Virus record (IMG/VR): IMGVR_UViG_3300032285_001029
Span: 1 to 64,000 of that record
DNA: 64,000 nucleotides
Direction: 5' to 3' (one strand)
From: a virus
The stretch's first letter is position 1. Every line of letters starts with the position of its first letter. The notes under the pieces are model-generated. The model saw only the letters and a list, made by a program, of their open reading frames with translations. It was not told where the DNA came from and made no database searches. Below, one piece after another: positions 52,501-61,200 of this stretch. A program made the position numbers and the translations under genes.

Positions 52501-53707
52501 TATTCTGTCCCTGTTGCAATGAGCTAGTTGATCCGTACACCCAACATTCAACCGTAAATCCGCCAGTACCAAATCGTAAACTAGTATTACCAGTCTGTAC
52601 ATCCCATACCTGCATATAGGCATCTACGTTCCAGAAATTTAAGCTGTGTGCGCCGTTGCCGGTTAATAAAGTTGTTTGATTACTAACGATAGGTGTGGCA
52701 GTTCTGTCTACATACAAGAAAGGACCGTCACGATATCTGAACACATTATTGTTAGTAACAACAGTTCTATTGCCGCCTGCGTTGAATGGAATATCGTCGT
52801 GATGCGGTTTCCCACCACTTTGATAAAATACTGTGTTTGCATCTGAACCAATTGGTCCGCTTGGCATACTAACAGTGCCAGCTACACCTGTTCTAATTCT
52901 AAGATCGTATATACGTCCTTGGAAAGACACTGTAGCACCAGTTGCTGCTGATCGATCTACGCCAACATATAATGGGTTAGTATCTGCAAAGTTTTGACCC
53001 GAAGTACCGGTAATATAGTTTGCACCGCTAGTGACATTATTGCCACAATACAGTGTAGTGCCCGATCGATAAATGTGAATAAAATACCAACGATCACGTT
53101 CTAAAACGGTACCGTTAGTAGTTGTGCTTCCAGTACCGTTAGCATCAAAAAAGAATAGTTGATAAGACGTATTAATACCAATAACCCAACCGGTATTATT
53201 ACCTGCTGTTACGCCAGTACCGGATCCTTTGCCCATAACGTAATACTGATTAGCATCTTGTTTACGTAGTTTGATCCAAAAAGAAATGTCGAAGTTACCA
53301 CTGCCAAAGCGTAAGGCAGCTGCATCACTTACAGTGTAGTAACCATTTTCATAAAAATCACTACACCAGTCAGTATACCGTGGACCAAAATGTGTTGCAA
53401 TCGGCGCTCGTTGATAAGCATTGATCGTTGTATAAGTGTCCCAGTTATTACCAGACTGATCTTTTATTAAATGATTTGCAACATCCGAATCCTGTAGATG
53501 AACTCTAACAGTATTATAATAAGGATCTGTATTTCTAGCCTGAGGCCACGTCATTGGTGGAGTATACTTATGAAATGCATCAACGATCGAGCCTTCATCA
53601 AGTTTACTGCCGACTACATCATCTAGGTTATTAGTTCCAGATCTATTATAGTTCTTAAGATTTAATTTACGTCCAATCAGGCCGCTATTTCTTCTAGTTC
53701 TTGACAT
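49559..53707 (-). CDS. Giant LamG-repeat adhesin, copy B
   Basis: A 1382-residue paralogue of the protein at 44950. Five LamG-like domains are marked by FDISFWIKL, FTVECWVYG, FSVEMWIMP, WTIECWHWV and CTMECWAMY. The start MSRTRRNSGLIGRKLNLKNYNRSGTNNLDDVV parallels copy A, as does the end, DTFALPTALFPSY. Two copies with diverged domains suggest two receptor specificities or stacked fibres. No Shine-Dalgarno sequence is obvious; the preceding stop is four bases away and the spacer AATAT is AT-rich. Confidence 0.8.
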   Translation of the reverse strand: MSRTRRNSGLIGRKLNLKNYNRSGTNNLDDVVGSKLDEGSIVDAFHKYTPPMTWPQARNTDPYYNTVRVHLQDSDVANHLIKDQSGNNWDTYTTINAYQRAPIATHFGPRYTDWCSDFYENGYYTVSDAAALRFGSGNFDISFWIKLRKQDANQYYVMGKGSGTGVTAGNNTGWVIGINTSYQLFFFDANGTGSTTTNGTVLERDRWYFIHIYRSGTTLYCGNNVTSGANYITGTSGQNFADTNPLYVGVDRSAATGATVSFQGRIYDLRIRTGVAGTVSMPSGPIGSDANTVFYQSGGKPHHDDIPFNAGGNRTVVTNNNVFRYRDGPFLYVDRTATPIVSNQTTLLTGNGAHSLNFWNVDAYMQVWDVQTGNTSLRFGTGGFTVECWVYGSTSSLQQGQNNGIIGKGSGNTSSGSGWSLWVDSSGYVRWDDASQAINCSPNNPIRFGGWYHIAASRVGTAANQFYIYVNGNLTYQGTVSTDYSGTETMVIGNSRNNQYSNWNGYICGLRLSNTGRYSGSGSPYNVELSTFKDSSMAVDANTVYLIGTTGTQDPANGGSHYRDAGQSGCAPVRHSSEIITNYNPYSRTGHSAFPNRDTNTKLVVTQNGSNFAFSTNNFSVEMWIMPHWLDQDNTTFRTLWCTQAAYSDAGLWLRRSFRKSYELHGNNNIIIATWEDFSGSNIWNHILVQRVNGNLAIYVNGRKRAETIYTTTITCPSGRFYIGNCYSSNHRTDSGATTGFSDIRVVNGSAPYASGNYNPNYIEVPRNPLTAVSNCTLLISALNSGFYDASGQQQRVEPGGPNDPANPYSFEIYSVSYGPYQGIQDWDRTKQMFGQAVDTARGMDAYGPVRGDSTYPDYSWITRLTNHNPWTIECWHWVYMTQIGAPGPGNNYASLYTATSGGHEGWRIIVHQSNTSASYCDITFEWWTAHNSGVQRMYSSSNYLRNIASGYAWWHIAVCWDNTKGSKLAIFVNGYRVATSGTFTQGQKMWNTYRLQHSGQGTGPVRISTTARYNNDSGTYTMPTTRWAYDQYTYSLIDVDEPFANKAGAAVGVMQYGVLPSYKYKRFGNASMKFGQKNPSLLCERILAQHWGQYNYLMDFRINDCTMECWAMYWDSTAGGPGTGAQGRALWQYSNNLIVMINSSGYWRFLNGNSTNPANGTFSGNSAYSTGYDYNPSTYYASTTTSGTFDHLVLMRRGGEWYFYINGIEAFIMFGTGMQTTGDQGHPDYVSSPGTTTINIAHDTYSQSGISWAGFIQDFRVSAIARYETRAKRFTPITFTVSSSSGAIITTTTSLNNLCVMTQPVTFASNFGNIVSSTTYYITNVFDNNLTVATTIGGVPVQVGTTTGQSIVATTQDKTVSAMCHAQTDTFALPTALFPSY

Positions 53708-53710
53708 ATA

Positions 53711-54115
53711 TTATGGTAGTGTTGTAGCTTGTGTGATAATTTCGTATGAGCAAGTAGCTTGTAGTGTACTGTTGTTGCTAGCAATTACTTGCAATGAATC
53801 GCCTTCTTGCAGATAGATCGTAGTATCTTTACCAATTAAAATCAACGTTGATTTTTCTGGAACAGTAACAGTATATGCAAGTGCATAAGTACCTGTTGTA
53901 CTAGCCGGAGGACCTGCTGTAGTAACAGTTCTTACCAAGTTTAATGTAATATCATTTGCGTATGCTGAAATGTTAGCTATCATTACCATGTTTACTTTGA
54001 CAAGATAACCCGTAGTTGAACCGTTTGATAAAAGTGTTGCACCGCCTGTTGTAGCTGCTATTGTTTGCGTACCAGCTGTGATTAGGCCAACACTAATAAT
54101 ATTTGGAGCTGCCAT
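53711..54115 (-). CDS. Small structural protein paired with LamG copy B
   Basis: A 134-residue beta protein, MAAPNIISVGLITAGTQTIAATTGGATLLSNGSTTGYLVKVNMVMIANIS, then ITLNLVRTVTTAGPPASTTGTYALAYTVTVPEKS and IYLQEGDSLQVIASNN. It is a paralogue of the protein at 49147. RBS AAAGGAATT and a GATAAATA octamer are upstream. It is probably a virion adaptor for the adhesin that follows. Confidence 0.7.
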   Translation of the reverse strand: MAAPNIISVGLITAGTQTIAATTGGATLLSNGSTTGYLVKVNMVMIANISAYANDITLNLVRTVTTAGPPASTTGTYALAYTVTVPEKSTLILIGKDTTIYLQEGDSLQVIASNNSTLQATCSYEIITQATTLP

Positions 54116-54138
54116 GTTTTAATTCCTTTAATCTGTAA

Positions 54139-54146
54139 TATTTATC
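54139..54146 (-). promoter_or_regulatory. Late-type octamer GATAAATA before the copy-B module
   Basis: Reverse complement of TATTTATC, about 24 bases before the ATG at 54115, with AAAGGAATT in between. It overlaps the stop of the upstream gene. Confidence 0.55.
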
Positions 54147-54879
54147 CGCCGAAAACTAACGCCATCGCAATTGCTTTACCGATAGATGTTAATCGACTTG
54201 TATTTTCCCAAATTTGGGTACCATAAATTGCACCGTTTGCAGCAATACCTCCGCCTACCACTAACGCACCAGTTGTTGTGTTAGTTGCGGCCTTAGTACT
54301 AGCAATTGTGAAAACAGCAGCACTTGAGTTACTGCCCATGCTAATCGCAGTTGCGGCACCAAATGCATTCACAGTTGTTGCTGTTGTATTGTAAAGCGTT
54401 TGAGTTGCACTGTTACCGACTACAGTGGGATTGTTTAAAGTTAACGTACCAGAAGTTGCACCAATGTTTAGTGTAGTAGCTGCTGTAAATGCACTAATGC
54501 TAGTAGCGGTTGCAGTTAACAAATTGAAACTAGTATTACTAGTAACTAATTGATCTACGTATGCATTAACACTGCTGCTAATAATATAGTTAGTACCATC
54601 TGATGAAAATGTTATACTTGCCAAACTAGGAACAACTTGTAGAGTTGTTCCGCTGGAGCCTGGACCGACAAAAACACCGCTTGGGGTTTGGAAAGTTACG
54701 TTTCCTCCCGCCGCATTGTAAAATGTCTGCGGAATACCACTATAAAGTGCCGGACTTGGCAAATTAACTTGGTAAGGAGCCGTTCCAGATAACGTCGTTA
54801 AAAGCCCCTGTGTTGGAGCGGAAATTGTTTGCGCTCCAGAAATTGATGTTGTTCCTACAACGGTATTATATCGTGCCAT
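54142..54879 (-). CDS. Fibre-type structural protein
   Basis: A 245-residue Ser/Thr/Ala-rich beta-repeat protein (VNAFGAATAISMGSNSSAAVFTIAS, TAFTAATTLNIGATSGTLTLNN), with NTTTGALVVGGGIAANGAIYGTQIWE near the end. The last motif recurs in the fibre at 8526 (SGAVVTAGGVGIGKKLNVGGDV) and is typical of neck or collar fibres of T4-like phages. The closing hydrophobic stretch (IGKAIAMALVFGG) resembles the end of the 8526 protein. RBS AGAGAGAAAC lies upstream and a GGTAAATA octamer about 30 bases before the start. Confidence 0.65.
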   Translation of the reverse strand: MARYNTVVGTTSISGAQTISAPTQGLLTTLSGTAPYQVNLPSPALYSGIPQTFYNAAGGNVTFQTPSGVFVGPGSSGTTLQVVPSLASITFSSDGTNYIISSSVNAYVDQLVTSNTSFNLLTATATSISAFTAATTLNIGATSGTLTLNNPTVVGNSATQTLYNTTATTVNAFGAATAISMGSNSSAAVFTIASTKAATNTTTGALVVGGGIAANGAIYGTQIWENTSRLTSIGKAIAMALVFGG

Positions 54880-54918
54880 AGTTTCTCTCTTTTTACACTA
54901 TCTTAAGTTATTTACCAA

Positions 54919-55260
54919 TTACGCTGTGCTGGTTTCTATACCATAGACTGTGACATTAATGCCACTAGCCACGCTGGCTTGAACCCACACGTAAGGTGCG
55001 CTGGCTGCACTGGTAACTAGACCAGTTCTTTCAAATACACCTTTGGCCTGTAATACAGTATCGTACTCGATGTATTCTGCTGTTGCTACACCGCCTGCTG
55101 TACTTGCTGTACTAATCGCCACCCTAAATGTTACGCTGCTAGTGGTAGTATTTGTTATACTAACATTGAACACAGAATAATAACCAGATGGTGATGTATA
55201 AACCAAATTGTTTGTGTTGTTTGTAGCTAAAGCTACGTTTCCTAATCTTCCTGTTGCCAT
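54919..55260 (-). CDS. Small virion protein, conserved beta type
   Basis: A 113-residue protein: MATGRLGNVALATNNTNNLVYTSPSGYYSVFNVSITNTTTSSVTFRVAIS, then AEYIEYDTVLQAKGVFERTGLV and VWVQASVASGINVTVYGIE. This is the pattern of a small conserved structural protein of marine T4-like phages, which I recall next to large fibre genes. RBS GGAGAAATAAAAC precedes the ATG. It probably decorates or joins fibres in the giant-fibre operon. Confidence 0.75.
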   Translation of the reverse strand: MATGRLGNVALATNNTNNLVYTSPSGYYSVFNVSITNTTTSSVTFRVAISTASTAGGVATAEYIEYDTVLQAKGVFERTGLVTSAASAPYVWVQASVASGINVTVYGIETSTA

Positions 55261-55275
55261 AGTTTTATTTCTCCA

Positions 55276-58200
55276 TTATCGTTGCATAAAGAATCCCATA
55301 GCGACCGGTGCCCCGTCAATACCGCCTGTGAAATTCATCTTAGCTGTTACTTTTATTTGTCCACCAGATGTAGTACTGATGGTATTACCTGCTACATATA
55401 TAACACCTGCTGTTAACGTGTTAACATTCAATTGACTTTGACCGCCACCAATCTGCGATGTAATATAACTCTTAATTGCCTTTTGTGTTGGAACAATATT
55501 ATCACTGTTAGCAGTAAAATACGGATCTGTTGAGAACTGTGTAATTACTGCACTGGCAACGCCAACACTAACACTACCAAGTTGCAAGCTCTGTAGTCCT
55601 GATAAGTTAAACGCACTAGCGTTCAATGTAGCAGTACCTGTAGCCTGTTGTACTCCAAATAAGTTACCAACGTTGAAGTTACCATCTTGGTCAGTACTTG
55701 TAAAGAATACTCGTCCACCGACATTTGCATAAGTCTGATTTGCAGTGATAGCGGTAGTTGTATCTACATTCGGATAGTTAGTTGTTACTTGATTACCAGT
55801 TCCAATATATAAGAAATCGTGACCTGTTAATCGAACTTGACTATATTTTAATCTTGTTGTAATTGTATCACCATGCGCTGGAGCATTTGCTACACTTAAA
55901 CTTGGATTAATTTGGAATGTAGCTGTATAATTTCCTAAACTTCCTAAAAGATTTGTAACTGATACTAGTTTAAACCAAGTATTTGGAATACTAGCAAACT
56001 GCACATTTGCACCTGCAGTCGGCTGTGAATATAAACCAGATATTGATATAAACGTACTTGGTTGATACAAATCTGAATAACCGTCACCGGATACACTAGC
56101 AACTGCAGCAGTATTAGCTGTTCCTCGATTACTAAATGTTGGATTAGCTAATGCGCCGACACCCATTCTAACTCTTGTTGATGCTGTTTTAACTTTGTTA
56201 GGATCAGTTTGAGTTATAATCGGGCCTGCTCTATAACTAGCTGTCAGCCCAGTTCCTGTTGATAATGAAACTGCTGTTGCACTTCCTGCAGTTGCAGATA
56301 CTTTAAAACTTGTATTAGTAACGATAGTTGATCCAATAACATAATACGTAGTATTAGTAATTAAACCATATGAATCTAAACCAGTAAATTCAATTGGTTG
56401 AGAATCTGCTAAATTTCGTGTACTTGATGTTGTAATAACATTTGTACTGGTAGTAGTTGCTGTAATACTGCCGTAAGGATAACCAGAACCAGGTTCAATC
56501 ATTCTGATTTCAGTAATTGCTCCAGATGCAGCTTTCATTCTACCTTGTGCAGTTGCTCCAGTAAATATGCTAGTTGCCGCTGTTCCACTAGTATTTGCTA
56601 CACTTGCCCACATTGGATAATTGCTAATACTACCAAATACAATGCCTTTCCAGTTGATGCTTCCAGAAAGTGTTCTTAATGTCCAGTTAATTCCGTCTGG
56701 GCTAGTAGCACAGGTACTTGTGCCTTGGGCAATTGCTATGAACAGTCCTTGTCCATATGCAACTCTTGTCCATGTTAAACTTGATGAAAGGATACTTGTT
56801 GTTGCGCCGCTACATGATGGAGCAGCAGTCCATGTTGCGCCTGCACCGTCGATACTGTATGCAACAGCACCACTAGCAGCAAGAGCTACAAATCTTCCAT
56901 TGCCGTAAGCAATGCTGGTCCAAGTTGTACTGGTAGGCATATTTCCACCTGCAGCCCAAACACCTGCGGTATATACTGCGGTAGTCTGAGATCCAGTTGC
57001 TACAGCAACAAATATACTGTTACCAAATGCAACACCGGACCATGTGCCTGCACCTAATGATGTAATTGCTGTAGTAGTCCAAGTATTACCATTAGCTGTA
57101 ATTGATGCTGTTCCTGCACCGCCTACTGCCATCCAAACTGGACCGCCGCCTTGAACACCGAATGTAATATCTGCATAAGTTCCTGCAGGTACGTTACCTG
57201 AACCTGTTGACCAACTACTTCCTAGGTTTGCCAGTGTTTGATATGATGCTGCTGCTCCGCCGCTGGCAGGAACAGCTATGAACTTTGCATTTGTATCTAC
57301 AATAGTTACTGTAGGTTGCGATGTATAACCAGTTCCGCCGTTGTTGCCGACTGCAATACTGGCAACACCATTATTACTTAATGTAGCTGTTGCTGTTGCT
57401 TGATTGCTAGATCCACCGCCTGACACGGTAACTGTAGGTGCAGTTGTGTAATTTTTACCATAAGTGTTAACAGTAATTGATGTAATGATATCGGTTCTTG
57501 CAGCCACAGTTGGTGCTACACCGTACGAGGAACCACCGACAGTTACAGTAACTTGTGTAATTGCACCGTTAAGAACAACGGCTGTTGCTGTGGCACCCGA
57601 TCCACCGCTTACTGCTGTGAATGCGATTGACGGTGATGTTGTATAACCAGCACCGCCGTTAACAACTGTTACGCTAACAACTTGTCCTGCTGTTGCACCA
57701 CTGCCTAATACTGCTGTGAGAACAGCACCACTTCCGCCTAAACCGCCAACAACTGCGGTTGCTGTTGCGCCTTCACCGCCGCCATATTGTATACCCATCC
57801 ATGTAGTATTAGTTACTGCGCCTGCACTACCCCAAGATGTACCATTAGTACTGTATGCGGTAACTGTACCGCTAGTATTAATAGCAACGTATGCACCAGC
57901 ACCAAAAGTTACATCTGTATAAGCTGCACTTGGTACAGTTAATGCTGTACTAGTAAATCCTGGACCTGTATATGTAATACGTGGTTCAATTAAGTATGTT
58001 GTAGTTAAATCTAATGTAGCAGATATTGTAGTTCCAGGAACAACATGATCCCATCCAGCTGCATAGAATGTTACTGACTGAGCCGTAGTAGTTGTAATTG
58101 CAGTAGTTAACGCAGCACCACCACTAGTTGCAGATACATTAAATGTAGTTGCACTAGCAATTGCCTGAACATAATACACTACCCCTGCTGTTAATCCACC

Positions 58201-61200
58201 TACAGTGGTTGCTACATAGAATGGCATAGTTACATACAATGTTGCAGTGCTTGCTACTGTCACTGTACTTGGGCTACCTTGTGTTGTTGCTGTAATTGTT
58301 AATGTAGTAAATGATTCTTTATAAACTGTAGCTACTTTACTACCGTTGCTATATGTTAGTATTGCAGCAGTCTGTCCTACACCTGTACCAGCTGTAATGT
58401 TGATTCGCATGCCAACATAAGCTGTACTTAATGATGTATCTGCAGCACTAACTGTAATACTCACTCTGTCACCAGTCTGTGCTGTACTCGCAGCGGTAAC
58501 ATAACTTGTACCGCCTACGCTAGTTGTAGTAGCATCACCGTTGTCAGTAAGTCTTGTTTCAAACACTGCATTATCACGGAATTCATCGCCGATGGCCGCG
58601 GCATTGTAGCCCGTGCCACTGATAGTATATGCAGCGTTGGAGTAATTAGTACCTGCATTTTGATACTCAAGTCTTAATACTTTATTAGAGCCATCTGTGA
58701 ATACGTTGGTTATGTATGCCTGACTTGCATGATTATTTAATGTTGCATAGATCGGTGTTTCTGTACTATCAACACCTTCGGCGATAACACCATATGTACC
58801 ATATGAGCTATTACCATTAGTAGCACGAATACGTCCACCTAATTCTGCTAGATATCCTGCGTAATTATAGTACGAGAATACAGAAACAGCTTCTACTAAT
58901 GAGTTGTGACCAGTACACCATATACCGATACCATCACTGATAATTGTTGTATAGTCATTAGATACGATACTTCTGTTTCCACCGGCGTGTAATGCACCGT
59001 CTATCTTTTGTCCTATACAACCTGTTCCAAATACAGAAAGATTTTGAGCATAAGGACTTCTTGCGTAAATCCATGCATTGCTATCGTTTGGTCCAAATCC
59101 TGGATCTAAGCTTGCGTAAGCACCAGCTGTTGGACGCTTTGTACCATAACTGTTTGCAGCACTCAATGATCCTGTTAATCCACTTAAGGTCATATTTCTT
59201 AAACCAGTAGCATTTCTTAACAAGAACATGTTGCTTAACAATGATCCGTTTATATCGTTTAAATATAAATCTGCAGTACGTAGACTTCTATAGTTACCTG
59301 GATACTGCATGTCGTAAACAATAGCATCGACCCAGTCTCGTATGTACTGTCGACAGGTTGTTCCACTAAATGAATAACGTACAGTTAGACTTGGACTTGA
59401 AACATTAGATGTAATTGTTACAGCAGTCGTTGATCCTTGCGTTGCAGTTACTGAAAATGCTGTACTTGCTAAATTTGCTGCTAACACGTAGTAAGTTGTA
59501 CCTGTTGTAATACCGCCAGCACTAGTACCTGTGAATACTACAGGATCGCCTGCAACAAAATTATGTGCAGAACTAGTGTTAATTAAATTATTTGTTATCG
59601 CTAAACTACTAACAGTACCACCATAACTTTGAGTGATATAAGCAGATGCTTCATATGCTAAAAATTCTTTATTAGCACGAATAATTTCGGCACCTTTAGT
59701 TGTACTTAATGATGTTGAATAAGTTAATGTACCTGCATACTGAACATTTTGTCCAGATATAAATTGTGTACCGTTAGCATAATAAATGATGTCGTCAATA
59801 ATTGAACTAGCTCTAGCTACTGCTCCTACACCTGCAATTGGTTTGATCTTATTCAATAAGAAATTAATCATACCTAATTCAGCAGTTTTTTGACTTGAAA
59901 TTACAGTCTGTGCAGAAGTATTAGTAAATCCTACAGAGTATGCATAGTATCTTCTTGCTGCGATTGCACTGGCAGCATTACTGCTATAGGTCAAATCGTT
60001 TGCAATTGCAGTTGCAATATATCCAACGTCTCTGCTACAGGTAGCGGAGTTAAATGACAAACTTGGATAATATTTTTGAACCCAAACAACACCATCGGAC
60101 TGAATTTCTGACAAACGTTCTACTACTGCAGCGTATGCCGTATTAAGTAATGTAGTTGCTCCAGCAGAATAAAATGCAACTGCTGTATCGGCTGTACCGT
60201 TGTTAATCCAGTTGACAACATTCGTAACACGATCTTGTGCAAAACTTGCTGCGTTTGCACTACCAGCTGTACCGCCTGTTACTTGTGTATATGTAACCTG
60301 TCCTGCAGGTGCTGACACAGAGCCTTTTGTAATAACAGTGCTAATTTCGGATTTTAATTCATTGTACATTGCAGCCATTGCTGTTTTACACTGCGCTGCA
60401 GTTTGACTTGTGACTTGAATTGTGAATACTGTATAAGAATAATATTCACTACCTGCAATGTTACTTTGGCTGTTACCACCGTAAATCATGTCATAAACAA
60501 TACCGTCTAAAACACGACCAACCATTGCTTTTACATTAGTTGATGTCAATGCTGTTCTAATAGTGCTGTAGTTATTTGATAGATACTGATCACAGTTAGC
60601 TTGTAAGAAATTATAGTTTTGTATAACTTGTTGTGCGCCATATCCATAGCCAGTTGATACACCAGTAGCATTACCAGTAGTTGTGTAAGCAGTGTTTGTT
60701 ACACTAGATGTGTTATAACCAACAGGCCAAGGCATTACTAAACTTGGAACTGAACCAAGTCCACTGTTAACAATGTTGTACATTACTGTTGAATTATTAA
60801 CAGTACTAGCAACTGCGCTGTAGCCATAAGTTACAGTTAGTGTACCGCCAGTTTGACTCGTTAACGTTACTGCTGTACTAGCATCAGCAACTGGTGTTGC
60901 TGTCGTAATGCTAAATGTTCCGCTACTTATTATAGTTTTAACATAGTAAGTAGTTCCCATAGTTATACCAGCACCCGTTGCCATTGTGCCAGTGCCAGAA
61001 AATACTACAGGCATACCAACAGTCAATGCTGAAGTGTCTGCAACTGTAATATATCCAGGGGATCCTGCTGTTACTGCAGATGCACTAAAACTTGGTGATG
61101 CATAACTTCCAGTATCACCTGCTGCTAGTGTTTTAATCTGTGTTTGCGTATTACCGGTTGTTGGAGTAACTGTTGAGTTACTAATTAAATTAGTTAATAC

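Larger units (their letters stand above)
44950..54115 (-). repeat. Tandem duplication of a two-gene adhesin module
   Basis: Two adjacent units, each of a LamG giant protein (1397 and 1382 residues) preceded by a small structural protein (128 and 134 residues). The products correspond in order and length, and share N-terminal, domain and C-terminal motifs, but have clearly diverged. Confidence 0.8.
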
